In this document: positions 8,064 to 16,198 of the stretch, one piece after another
How positions within the stretch are numbered: position 1 is the first letter of the stretch
Layout: each line of letters starts with the position of its first letter
Assembly (NCBI GenBank): GCA_040775095.1
Contig: JAXGTD010000025.1
Location: forward strand, 1 to 37,112
Length of the DNA stretch: 37,112 nt
Source of the DNA: JAXGTD01 sp040775095
GTDB taxonomy: Bacteria; Pseudomonadota; Gammaproteobacteria; Chromatiales; Chromatiaceae
Direction: 5' to 3'
The notes under the pieces: generated by a model
Seen by the model: only the letters and a program-made list of their open reading frames with translations
Databases searched by the model: none
What the model was told of the DNA's origin: nothing
Program-made: the position numbers and the translations under genes

Positions 8064-8777
8064 ATGCCAGATCCAACCACCCATGTGCTCGTCGTCGACG
8101 ACGACGAGGCACTGCGTGACCTGCTCGCCGTCTACCTGCGCCGCGAAGGCTTCGCCGTGAGTGGAGTCGGTGATGGTGCGGCAATGTTTGCCTGGCTCGA
8201 GCAAGAGCACGCAGACATTCTTATCCTCGACCTCATGCTGCCAGGCGATGACGGATTGACGCTGGCGCGACGCCTGCGCCAGCAGATGGATATCCCGATC
8301 ATCATCCTCTCGGCACGCGGCGAGGAGATCGACCGCATCGTCGGCCTGGAGGTCGGCGCGGACGACTACCTCTCCAAACCCTTCAACCCGCGTGAGTTGC
8401 TGGCGCGGATCCGGGCCGTGCTGCGGCGTCCGGCCTACACGGCCCCTGACCAGAGCGGGAGCGGGGATGTCTACAGCTTTGGGCCCTATCGGCTCGACCG
8501 TCTGGCCCGCAACCTGACGCGTGACGGAGACCGCATCGACCTCACCGCGAGCGAGTTCGATCTGTTGCGCGTGTTCACCGAGCACCCGAACCGACTGCTC
8601 GACCGCGATCGTTTACTGGACCTGCTCAAGGGTTACGAACGCAGTCCGTTCGACCGCAGCATTGATGTGCAGGTGGCACGGTTGCGGGCGAAGATCGAGC
8701 CCGACAAGAAACAACCCCGTTTCATCCGCACCGTATGGGGTCGTGGCTATATGTTCACCCCGAAGGCCGATCCGTGA
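8064..8777 (+). CDS. ompR: OmpR-family response regulator
   Basis: A 237-residue two-component DNA-binding regulator. The receiver domain covers residues 1-118: acidic pocket VDDDE (11-15), phospho-acceptor D56 in LDLMLPGDDG, S83 in the switch position, and K105 in LSKPF. A winged-helix Trans_reg_C domain follows (about 140-235): DLTASEFDLLRVF, then SIDVQVARLRAKIE and the wing motif TVWGRGYMF. The NPREL linker and the pairing with an EnvZ-like kinase point to the OmpR/EnvZ osmotic and envelope stress pair. The stop overlaps the kinase start by 4 bp. The ribosome binding site is weak. A candidate autoregulatory box lies 54 bp upstream. Confidence 0.9.
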   Translation: MPDPTTHVLVVDDDEALRDLLAVYLRREGFAVSGVGDGAAMFAWLEQEHADILILDLMLPGDDGLTLARRLRQQMDIPIIILSARGEEIDRIVGLEVGADDYLSKPFNPRELLARIRAVLRRPAYTAPDQSGSGDVYSFGPYRLDRLARNLTRDGDRIDLTASEFDLLRVFTEHPNRLLDRDRLLDLLKGYERSPFDRSIDVQVARLRAKIEPDKKQPRFIRTVWGRGYMFTPKADP

Positions 8778-10126
8778 GTCGGCTGCGGCGGCTGCTGCCG
8801 AGCTCGCTGTTCAGCCGGGTCTTGCTGACGCTCGTGCTCACGTTCGGCAGCTTTGCCGCCATCACCTTCGCGGCCATCGTCTACTACGCCCTATTCCCGA
8901 TCGTGCAACGCTCGACCGCCGACCTGGCGGCATTCATGGAGCTCTCGGCACGTACCCTGGTGCAGCTTCCGCCGCCGCTACGCGAGGAGTATCGCGCCAA
9001 GCTTCTGAGCGACTACGATCTGCGCCTGTTAGCGGCAGGTCAGGCGCCGCGGGACCTCAAGCCCTACTTCTTCCCCTACGTCGCGCGCCTCAATCAGGCC
9101 CTGAACGCGCGTATCGGCAAGAAGGCCCAGGTGGAGAGCAACGTCATCGATGGCACCCGCTGGTTCTGGGTCGCTCTGGACACACCGCAGGGCGTCGTCT
9201 GGGCCGGTTTCCCCCGTGACCGAATCCAATCGCGCCCGCTGGAGGGCGTGTTCGTCGTCCTGGCGATGGCGCTGCTGCTGCTCGTCGTGACCGCCGCGAC
9301 CCTCGCCAGACGCGTCACATCCCCCCTGACCAAGCTGTCGTTGGCGGCAGAGCAGGTTGCAAAGGGGCGTTCACCCAAGCCACTGCCCGAACGCGGACCG
9401 CGCGAGCTGGCCAGCCTCGCGCGGCAGTTCAATGAGATCAGCCAGCAGATACGCGAGCTGCTGGCCGACCGGACCGTACTGCTTGCCGGCATCTCCCACG
9501 ACCTGCGCACGCCCCTGACTCGGTTGCGCCTCGCCTTGGAGATGCTGCCGCCCAAGACCGACCCGGCACTGATACAACGCATGGAGCGCGACATCGACGA
9601 GATGAATCAGCAAATCAGCCAGGCGGTCGAGCTGGGACGCACCCTCGGCGTGGGGGAACGCCAGGAGGTCGAGCTCAACGCGCTGATCGGTGAGGTCATT
9701 GGTGAGCGACCCCGCCTGATCTGGCTGCGCGGCCGGCGCTGCCAGCAATCGGTCAATGCGGCGGCACTGCGTCGCATCCTTGGGAATCTCATCGAGAATG
9801 CGCTGCGCTACAGCCGCGGCCCAGTCGAGGTCCGACTCAATTGCAACGAGCGTAGCGCGGCGGTCTTCGTACTCGATCGCGGCCCCGGCATCCCCGAGAA
9901 CGAGCGCGAGGCCGTCTTTCGCCCGTTCTACCGTCTGGAGCATTCACGCAACCGCCGAACTGGCGGCACCGGGCTCGGCCTGGCCGTGGCGCGCCAACTC
10001 GCGATGGCCAATGACATGGAGATCCACCTGGCCCCACGCCACGGGGGCGGAATCATCGCCAGCGTTCGGCTGCCACCGCCAGGGAGTGACACGCTCGCAG
10101 CCGCAAACCCGAGTGATTTTGGTTGA
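8774..10126 (+). CDS. envZ: EnvZ-like sensor histidine kinase
   Basis: A 450-residue inner-membrane kinase. I start it at the GTG at 8774, giving a GTGA overlap with ompR; an upstream ATG lies inside ompR. TM1 is about 12-42 (FSRVLLTLVLTFGSFAAITF), the periplasmic sensor about 45-155, and TM2 about 158-178 (VFVVLAMALLLLVVTAATLA). HAMP follows, then HisKA with H242 in GISHDLRTPLTRLRLALEM. The ATPase domain shows an N box (NLIENALRY, N342), G1 (DRGPGIP) and G2 (GGTGLGLAVA). Order, length and the SHDLRTPLTRLRLALEM phosphorylation site match EnvZ. It should phosphorylate the OmpR partner encoded just upstream in response to envelope or osmotic conditions. Confidence 0.88.
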   Translation: MSRLRRLLPSSLFSRVLLTLVLTFGSFAAITFAAIVYYALFPIVQRSTADLAAFMELSARTLVQLPPPLREEYRAKLLSDYDLRLLAAGQAPRDLKPYFFPYVARLNQALNARIGKKAQVESNVIDGTRWFWVALDTPQGVVWAGFPRDRIQSRPLEGVFVVLAMALLLLVVTAATLARRVTSPLTKLSLAAEQVAKGRSPKPLPERGPRELASLARQFNEISQQIRELLADRTVLLAGISHDLRTPLTRLRLALEMLPPKTDPALIQRMERDIDEMNQQISQAVELGRTLGVGERQEVELNALIGEVIGERPRLIWLRGRRCQQSVNAAALRRILGNLIENALRYSRGPVEVRLNCNERSAAVFVLDRGPGIPENEREAVFRPFYRLEHSRNRRTGGTGLGLAVARQLAMANDMEIHLAPRHGGGIIASVRLPPPGSDTLAAANPSDFG

Positions 10127-10272
10127 CGCTCCGTTCGGGCATGCCTACATTCCCGCCCGATGACAACACAAGAGCGAGCGAGGGCATCGGGCTCCGCGGT
10201 ACCGTGCCGGCCCCGGGCCAGTGGCTCGCCACGCGCACCGAAGCACTACCGCAAAAAGAGGGACTGCCCACC

Positions 10273-10737
10273 ATGCTGCAGCCAGGCGACAAAGCACCTG
10301 CCTTTTCATTGCCCGACGCGGACATGACGCGCGTCGACATTGGTCAATTGATCGATAACAGGAACCTGGTGCTGTGTTTTTATCCCAAGGACGACACCCC
10401 TGGCTGCACGCTGGAGGCGCTCGAGTTTACCGACCTGCAACCCGATTTCGAGGCCGCCAACGCGGAAGTGGTCGGCATCAGCCGCGACACCTGCGCGAGC
10501 CACGGCGCATTCCGTGACAAGTATGGACTCAGCGTTCGGCTGCTCGCGGATCCGGAGGGCGAGGTCTGCCGCGAATACGATGTCTGGCGAGAGAAAGAGA
10601 TCCATGGCGAGAAGCGCATGGGCATCCTGCGATCCACTTTCATCATCGGCAAAGACGGCATCATCCGGCACGCGATCTATGACGTGCGCCCAAAGGGCCA
10701 TGCCAGCCAGGTGCTGGAACTGGTACGCGAGCTATAA
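10273..10737 (+). CDS. bcp: thioredoxin-dependent peroxiredoxin, Bcp/PrxQ type
   Basis: A 154-residue cytoplasmic peroxidase that reduces H2O2 and organic hydroperoxides. The start is the ATG at 10273, preceded by AGAGGG and directly followed by the family N-terminus (LQPGDKAPAFSLPD); the open frame upstream is not conserved-looking. Peroxidatic Cys45 sits in FYPKDDTPGCTLEA. The resolving Cys found five residues later in E. coli Bcp is Leu50 here. Cys74 (RDTCASH) and the Cys of EVCREYD are alternative resolving residues, or the enzyme may work as a 1-Cys type. FIIGKDGIIRHAIYDV marks the C-terminal thioredoxin-fold strands. It stands alone after envZ. Confidence 0.93.
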   Translation: MLQPGDKAPAFSLPDADMTRVDIGQLIDNRNLVLCFYPKDDTPGCTLEALEFTDLQPDFEAANAEVVGISRDTCASHGAFRDKYGLSVRLLADPEGEVCREYDVWREKEIHGEKRMGILRSTFIIGKDGIIRHAIYDVRPKGHASQVLELVREL

Positions 10738-10804
10738 TCCAAACGACACTGCAGAGAAAAGTGTGGTGTTTTCGCACCGAAGCGGCAAAAATGGCGCATT
10801 CGCC

Positions 10805-10833
10805 TTGAAAAAGGCGCGATTCAGACGTAGCAT
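10805..10833 (+). promoter_or_regulatory. candidate sigma-70 promoter for the OmpA-like gene
   Basis: TTGAAA at 10805-10810, a 17-nt spacer and TAGCAT at 10828-10833, in an AT-rich stretch unusual for this window. It predicts a leader of about 155 nt before the ATG at 10997. Confidence 0.45.
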
Positions 10834-10996
10834 ATATACAAAATGCGCCACAGTGGGTTGATTTTCTTCGTTTTGAACCGGCCAGATACGACGAACATCC
10901 ACCACTTGTAGTTTTGCTGCAACGCGACGCCCAGGCGCATGGCGGGAAAGGGCGTTGACGGCCATGACTTTTCAACCTGAGAGAAAGGAAATAGAG

Positions 10997-11587
10997 ATGC
11001 TCCAAGCAACAAAAACCCTCCGTGCCCCGGCGATCCTGTCCTCGTTGGCGCTGGTCGCCTCCCTCGCGGCCGCACCCGCGTCCGCACTCGAAGACGAGTC
11101 CTACTGGTACGCGTCCGGCGACCCGACCGTCCCGGACGGCCAACTCTGGACCACCAGCTACGGCGAATGCTGGCAGAGCGCCTTCCCGGACGGCCCGACC
11201 AATCTGCCGCCCTGCGTCACGGCGGTCGTGCCCGACGAGTTCAACGTCCGGCTGAATTTTGAGTTCGACAAGTACGAGGTACCCCAGGACGTGGTCAATA
11301 CCGACGAGCTGACTCGTCTCGACGACTACATCGCCGACGTCAAGGCGACCCCGCAGGACGAATACCTGACCCTGGTCGGTCATACCGACATCAAGGGCTC
11401 CGAGGCGTACAACTACACCCTTGGGCTCAACCGCGCGACCGCGGTGCGCAATTACATGATCTCCCAGGGGATCCCGGCTGACCGGATCGCGCCCCCCGAG
11501 AGCCGCGGTAAGCTCGACATGCTCGCCGATTACGCACCCGACTCGGTGTACCAGCGTCGCGTGACCATCAACTCGAAGGTGGAGTAA
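10997..11587 (+). CDS. OmpA-family periplasmic/outer-membrane protein
   Basis: A 196-residue exported protein. The start at 10997 has AAAGGA 7 nt upstream. A signal peptide (residues 1-30, cleavage after APASA) is followed by a short linker with two cysteines that could form a disulfide (YGECWQS C58, PPC C73). An OmpA-like peptidoglycan-binding domain runs from about 85 to the C-terminus (LNFEFDKYEVP, LTLVGHTDIKGSEAYN, LGLNRATAVRNYM, RRVTI). There is no beta-barrel domain, so it is not a porin. The GECW linker recurs in OmpA-like proteins of sulfur-oxidising Gammaproteobacteria as far as I recall. It probably tethers the envelope to peptidoglycan. It is monocistronic, with its own promoter candidate and terminator. 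Confidence 0.88.
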   Translation: MLQATKTLRAPAILSSLALVASLAAAPASALEDESYWYASGDPTVPDGQLWTTSYGECWQSAFPDGPTNLPPCVTAVVPDEFNVRLNFEFDKYEVPQDVVNTDELTRLDDYIADVKATPQDEYLTLVGHTDIKGSEAYNYTLGLNRATAVRNYMISQGIPADRIAPPESRGKLDMLADYAPDSVYQRRVTINSKVE

Positions 11588-11632
11588 GGTCGACGCGCGG
11601 GGCTCCGTCAGCGTGCTGACGAGAGGCCAATG

Positions 11633-11666
11633 AAGGCCGGCCACGGCTACCGTGGTCGGCCTTTTT
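11633..11666 (+). terminator. Rho-independent terminator of the OmpA-like gene
   Basis: A long stem (AAGGCCG-CCACGG pairing with CCGTGG-CGGCCTT, 3-nt loop) ends in five T at 11662-11666. A second inverted repeat with arms CGTCAGC/GCTGACG lies just before it at 11606-11621. Confidence 0.9.
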
Positions 11667-11837
11667 CGTTCGGGACCCATCCTTGCGTCCGATCGGTGCG
11701 GCGCGTGCACGCTCCCCCCAAATCAACGCCGTATCGCACGGACATCCCCTGCCAACCGCCATCAGATCAGCGAGCATCCGAGCGCCCCACCGCGACGGCC
11801 CTACCCCAGAAAAGCCCATTCATCCGAAGCCATCGAC

Positions 11838-14219
11838 GTGAAGTTGCGCTTTTACATCCTCGCCTTGCTGCTCCTGTTCGGCCTGGTGCCATTGATCATC
11901 GCGGTTCTGATCAACCTGCCACTGGTGCTCGATCGCACGTCGCTTTTTTACCAGAAGGCCTACCTGCAGAACCTGCGCGCCGACTTCCGCGACCTCGACC
12001 AGCATCTCGCCAGCCGCCACGAGATGATCCGCATGCTCGCCAAATTGCCCGAACCCGGCATCATCCTGGGCGAGCGGGGCGATGAGGATCAGGTCGACCT
12101 GGCCCGCGCCCGCTACACGGGTTGGATCAATCAGATGCTTGGCGACCAGGGCGACGCCATCCAGATCCTGTTCGTGGACGCCAACGGCAACGAGCGTTTT
12201 TGGCTCCGCCGGGACGCGGAGACCCAGCAATGGCGCCCCACCCCGATTCCACCGGAACCGCCCGGGCGCGGTTTCGTCGATGCCGGAATGAAGCTCAAGC
12301 CTGGAGAGGTCATGGTGAGCCGCATCCGCATCAACCCGTTCGCCGCGAGCGAGGACCCGCGCCAGCTGATGACGCTGCAACTGGCCAGTCCCATCGGCGA
12401 GACGGCCAACAAGCCGGCGGCGCCATTGGGCCTGCTGGTGATGAGCATCGATGTCGGTGGTCTGGCCCAGTATTACCGCGACACGCTGTGGGTGACCCAC
12501 CATGGCAGCTATGTGCGCCCTGGCGAGCCGATCAGCGACGCGCCCGAGGCATTTGAAGACTTTCCCGGTCTCGCACAGGTCTTCGCCGACGGCAAGCTGG
12601 CGCTGTGGAAGGCACCCGACGGCGAGCCGTTCCTGTGGGTCCCGATGTTCCTGACGGAAGACTCACTGCCGTTGTGGGTGGGACGCCCGGTGGATCCCTC
12701 GCCGATCGAGCAATTTCGCGACGCCCTGATGGCGCGCGTCCTGTCCATCATCTTCGTGCTGGTGCTGGTGGTCCTGTTGATCGCCCGTTGGCTCGCCAAG
12801 CGCGCAGAGCGCTTCGGTCAACAACTCACCGATGGCGTTCAGAGCATCCTGCGCGACAATGAGGCCAAGCGCTTTGTCTGGCACGGACCACGCGAGGTGC
12901 GCGCGCTTGGCGAGCAGCTCAACGAGCTGGCCCGCACCCATGCCGAGCACCTCGCGACCGAGCGTCAACACCTGCGTCAGCTCGAGCAGTCGAATCGCTA
13001 CAAGTCGGAGTTCCTCGCCAATGTCAGCCACGAGCTACGCACACCGTTGAACTCGATCCTGCTGCTGTCGAAGATGTTGGCGGCAGACCAATCCGGACTC
13101 GACCCGGAACGGCGCCACCAGGCCCAGGTGATCCATGAGGCGGGCCGCGACTTGCGCACCATGATCGACAACGTGCTCGATATCTCCCGGATCGAGGCCG
13201 GCCCCGTCACCGTGAGTCTCGCGTGGGTCGATCTCCCCGGCATGCTCGGTGAATTGCGCTCGATGATGGCACCGATCTTCAACGACAAGGGCCTGGAGCT
13301 CGGCATCGACTTCGCCGACGGCGCCGCCAGCTGCATCTACAGCGATCGCGACAAGCTGCGCCAGATCCTCAAGAACTTTCTATCCAATGCCGCCAAGTTT
13401 ACCGACACGGGCCGCGTCACCATCACGGTCTCCTCGGCCCCTGGCGAGAACTGTCCGGTGCAGATCAGCGTGGCCGACACCGGCATCGGCATCCCGCCGG
13501 GCAAACAGGAGATCATCTTCGACGCCTTCCAGCAGGCCGACGGATCGACCCGCCGACGCTATGGCGGAACCGGCCTCGGGCTGTCCATCAGTCGCGAGCT
13601 CGCCCATCTGCTGCGAGGACGCATCAGCGTGGACAGCACACCGGGCGTGGGCTCCTGCTTCACCCTGCACCTGCCGCTTGCACTCGACCCGCAGGACCTC
13701 GATGCGGTCGAGATCCTTGAGACGCCGGATGCGCAGGCCATCGCCGCACCAGCCGAAACGGGGCTCCAGGAAGACGACCCTTCACGCGGCACGGCGCGCA
13801 TCGCGCCCCGCTATGGACGCAATCAGTGGGTACTGCTCGTCGAGCGCGACGTGCACAGCCTGGTGACGGTAACGGCAGAATTGGAACGGCTCGGGCTTCG
13901 GGTACAAACGGCGGCGGACGGCGATGAGGCGCTCGAAACCCTGGCCGAGGAACGTGACTGCTCGGTGCTGCTGCTCGCGGTATCGGCTGCGCAGTTGGAA
14001 AGCTGTGATACGATCCAGCGGATCCGTAACGAACCTGACTTCCGCGCCCTCCCGATCGTGATATTGGGCGACCCCGCGGGACAGCCCAGACCAGAGCGCT
14101 GTCAGGACCTGGGCATCGGCGGCTTCCTTCCCAAGCCGATCGCGGAAGGCGCACTCGAATCCATGCTGGCGCAGATTCTCCCGGCTGGCGACGACGACAG
14201 ACCACGGCAAACAGCATGA
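11838..14219 (+). CDS. membrane sensor histidine kinase with degenerate receiver domain
   Basis: A 793-residue kinase that I start at the GTG at 11838, right before the first membrane helix. TM1 is about 5-33. A periplasmic Cache-like sensor spans about 34-290 and contains the strand pattern IQILFVDANGNERFWLRRD and LGLLVMSIDVGGLAQYY. TM2 is about 298-318, followed by a HAMP-like coiled segment. HisKA has H398 in EFLANVSHELRTPLNSILLLSKML. The HATPase domain shows NAAKFTDTG, ADTGIGIPPGK and GGTGLGLSIS. A C-terminal receiver-like domain (about 665-785) has lost the phospho-acceptor: the usual LLD(V) reads LLLAV with Ala714, the acidic pocket is ER-D, and only the lysine (K766, FLPKPI) remains. 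ATGA overlap with the next gene shows translational coupling. Confidence 0.88.
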   Translation: MKLRFYILALLLLFGLVPLIIAVLINLPLVLDRTSLFYQKAYLQNLRADFRDLDQHLASRHEMIRMLAKLPEPGIILGERGDEDQVDLARARYTGWINQMLGDQGDAIQILFVDANGNERFWLRRDAETQQWRPTPIPPEPPGRGFVDAGMKLKPGEVMVSRIRINPFAASEDPRQLMTLQLASPIGETANKPAAPLGLLVMSIDVGGLAQYYRDTLWVTHHGSYVRPGEPISDAPEAFEDFPGLAQVFADGKLALWKAPDGEPFLWVPMFLTEDSLPLWVGRPVDPSPIEQFRDALMARVLSIIFVLVLVVLLIARWLAKRAERFGQQLTDGVQSILRDNEAKRFVWHGPREVRALGEQLNELARTHAEHLATERQHLRQLEQSNRYKSEFLANVSHELRTPLNSILLLSKMLAADQSGLDPERRHQAQVIHEAGRDLRTMIDNVLDISRIEAGPVTVSLAWVDLPGMLGELRSMMAPIFNDKGLELGIDFADGAASCIYSDRDKLRQILKNFLSNAAKFTDTGRVTITVSSAPGENCPVQISVADTGIGIPPGKQEIIFDAFQQADGSTRRRYGGTGLGLSISRELAHLLRGRISVDSTPGVGSCFTLHLPLALDPQDLDAVEILETPDAQAIAAPAETGLQEDDPSRGTARIAPRYGRNQWVLLVERDVHSLVTVTAELERLGLRVQTAADGDEALETLAEERDCSVLLLAVSAAQLESCDTIQRIRNEPDFRALPIVILGDPAGQPRPERCQDLGIGGFLPKPIAEGALESMLAQILPAGDDDRPRQTA

Positions 14220-15118
14220 GCGGAGCAAGCGACTACAAACTCCTGATCGTCGACGACCATGCGCATAACCTCTTCACCTTGCGCACGTTGATCGAAAACC
14301 ACCTGGGCGCGACCGTGTTGGAGGCGACCTCGGGCCGTGAGGCGATCGACCTGACCCTCGAGCACCACGATATCGACCTGATCATCCTCGACGTCCAGAT
14401 GCCGGAGATGGATGGATTCCAGACCGCGTCGATGCTCAAGATGCGCAAACGCACCCGGGACGTGCCCATCATCTTTCTGACCGCGGCGTTCAAGTCGGAG
14501 GAGTTTCAACAACGCGGCTACGCCGTCGGCGCGGTGGACTACCTGCTCAAGCCGATCGACGACAATCTCCTGATCAACAAGATCAGCACCTATTTCAGGC
14601 TCATCACGAAGGAGCGCGCACTCAATCGCGCGCTCGAGCAAAAGGTCGCAGAGCGCACCGCGGAGCTGGAACATGCGCGTCAACATCTTGAAAACATCAT
14701 CACCTACATGGGCGAGGCCCTGCTGGTGCTGACCCCACGCGGGGAGATCCAGTCGACCAATCCCGCCGCGTGCCGGATGCTCGACTACAAGGAAGCCGAT
14801 CTGATTGGCATGTCGATTGGCGACATCTTCGAAGAAGAAGGGGACGAAGAGGCCGGCGCCTTCATGGGGACATGGCTCGAGGCCCTGATCCGCACGGGCG
14901 CACTGGACAAGATCGAGGCACGCTTCATCAAGAAGGATGGCAGGCGGGTGCCGATCCTTTTCTCGCGCACGGCGATCAAGGACGCCGACGGCAAGATCAC
15001 CGACATCCTGTGCATCGCCAAAGACATGACTGGCTATGTCCGCGTGACCGATAACAACGCCTATCAGTCCACTCAAACCGAGCATGCGATAACGGCCAAT
15101 GGGGATGACCGACAGTAA
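14216..15118 (+). CDS. REC-PAS response regulator without output domain
   Basis: A 300-residue protein. The receiver has a complete site (DD13/14, D59 in ILDVQMPEMDG, T89, K112 in LLKPID). A coiled-coil linker follows (about 128-155, ERALNRALEQKVAERTAELEHARQHLENI), then a PAS domain (about 156-270: MGEALLVLTPRGEIQSTNPAACRML, ARFIKKDGRRVPILFSRT, AIKDADGKITDILCIAKDMT). There is no DNA-binding, GGDEF or kinase domain. It is coupled to the upstream kinase, which should phosphorylate D59 and whose own receiver lacks the Asp. Its end overlaps or nearly abuts the ArsR gene. It is probably an intermediate that passes the signal by protein contact; the target is unknown. Confidence 0.88.
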   Translation: MSGASDYKLLIVDDHAHNLFTLRTLIENHLGATVLEATSGREAIDLTLEHHDIDLIILDVQMPEMDGFQTASMLKMRKRTRDVPIIFLTAAFKSEEFQQRGYAVGAVDYLLKPIDDNLLINKISTYFRLITKERALNRALEQKVAERTAELEHARQHLENIITYMGEALLVLTPRGEIQSTNPAACRMLDYKEADLIGMSIGDIFEEEGDEEAGAFMGTWLEALIRTGALDKIEARFIKKDGRRVPILFSRTAIKDADGKITDILCIAKDMTGYVRVTDNNAYQSTQTEHAITANGDDRQ

Positions 15119-15128
15119 GGAGCAGCCG

Positions 15129-15461
15129 ATGACTGACCAACTTCCCAAAGAACCGCCGGAAGAGGATACCGCGCTCACTGCAATGGCGCTCAAGGCCATG
15201 GCCCATCCGCTACGCTGGAAGATCCTCTGCTCCCTCGGGGAGAGAGAGCTCTCGGTGGGTGAGATCGTCGAGCGGACGGGGACCTCGCAGAGCAACATCT
15301 CCCAGCATCTGGAACAGTTGCGCAACAAGAACATCGTCGTCGCCCGCAAGGAGGCGAACCGGATCTTCTACCGCATCCGCAACCACCAGTTGCTCGAGCT
15401 GATCGGCATCATGCGCGACGTGTTGTGCCCGGCCAATCTCGATGACCGCTACCCATTCTGA
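15129..15461 (+). CDS. ArsR-family regulator, SqrR/BigR/HlyU-like thiol sensor
   Basis: A 110-residue winged-helix repressor. I choose the ATG at 15129 because AAGGAG lies 6 nt upstream; two earlier ATGs fall within the end of the REC-PAS gene. The ELCVCDL metal site of ArsR/SmtB is absent (ELSVGEIVERTGTSQSNISQHLEQLR instead). The protein has exactly two cysteines, C34 (KILCSL) and C100 (DVLCPANL), 66 residues apart. That spacing is the same as in SqrR (C41/C107), BigR (C42/C108) and HlyU (C38/C104), which sense sulfide-derived persulfides or oxidants by linking the two cysteines. It is the third gene of the kinase operon, so likely targets include its own operon or sulfur genes elsewhere. 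Confidence 0.87.
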   Translation: MTDQLPKEPPEEDTALTAMALKAMAHPLRWKILCSLGERELSVGEIVERTGTSQSNISQHLEQLRNKNIVVARKEANRIFYRIRNHQLLELIGIMRDVLCPANLDDRYPF

Positions 15462-15778
15462 GCGCGCTCCAAGGCAACGCTGACCAACGCGTCAACCCTA
15501 CGGGCGATGGCTTCCCCCCAATGCTCGGGGGCTGCAAAGCGTTGAAGATGGACTATTCCGGGAATTGCGCCGCCCGGATTGCAAGCCGATTCCAAATATG
15601 GATGGATGGAGCGGCTCCCGCCCCAAGTGGGGGTGACGAGCACCGGCGCGCCCTGCACCCAACCGCTTCAAGGCACCACCCGCGGGGTTGCATCGTGCAT
15701 TGCCGAATGGCGGGATCGGGGCGGCCAGGCTGGAGGACGCCCCGACGGATCCGCGCTGGACTGTGCGCCGAGCCAATG
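15462..15778. other. convergent intergenic region, arsR-like gene / sufE
   Basis: No gene is supported. The region holds partial repeat copy D (15515-15552). Short frames on both strands are GC-rich shadows without ribosome binding sites. Confidence 0.55.
15515..15552 (-). repeat. dispersed intergenic repeat, copy D (partial)
   Basis: On the minus strand TCCATCTTCAACGCTTTGCAG (15532-15552) matches the conserved box. It is followed immediately by a hairpin CCCCC-N7-GGGGG (15515-15531). It lies between convergent genes, where the hairpin may act as a terminator. Confidence 0.5.
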
Positions 15779-16198
15779 TCAGACCGCGCGGCTGGCGGCA
15801 CGGGCGATCTGATAGACGCGCTCGATGAAGTGCTCCATCCCGACCCGACGACTGGGGCTCAGATGCTCCGCCAGCCCAAGCTTGCCGATGTATTCACGGG
15901 GATCCGTCTCCAGCACCTGCCGCGGGGTCTTCCCCTGGAACGGTACCAACAGCAGCGCCACCAATCCGCGCACCAGCGGCGTCTCCGCGTCCGCGCGGAA
16001 TTCAATCGCCGGTGGTTGGTCCTGCGTCAGATCGCCCACCAGCCAGGTCCGGGTATTGCAGCCCTTCACGAGGTTGGCGTCTGCCCTCTCGCTATCGGCC
16101 AGAGGCAGCAGGTCGCGGCTGAGGTCGCCGATCAGCTCGTAGCGGGCCTCCCAGCTGTCCAGCAGCTCGAAGGCGTCGGTCACATCTTTGGTATCCAT
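15779..16198 (-). CDS. sufE: SufE-family cysteine desulfurase activator
   Basis: A 139-residue sulfur-acceptor protein. It takes persulfide sulfur from a cysteine desulfurase (SufS or CsdA) on its active-site cysteine and passes it to Fe-S cluster assembly. C47 in LVKGCNTRTWLVGDL matches the VxGCxSxVW signature, and RGLVALLLVPFQGKTPRQVLE and the C-terminal LSPSRRVGMEHFIERVYQIA helix match the family. Length is normal. No sufS or suf operon gene is next to it, so it could also be CsdE. It converges on the SqrR-like regulator gene, and both handle sulfane sulfur, though no shared transcript is possible. No clear ribosome binding site is seen. Confidence 0.9.
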   Translation of the reverse strand: MDTKDVTDAFELLDSWEARYELIGDLSRDLLPLADSERADANLVKGCNTRTWLVGDLTQDQPPAIEFRADAETPLVRGLVALLLVPFQGKTPRQVLETDPREYIGKLGLAEHLSPSRRVGMEHFIERVYQIARAASRAV

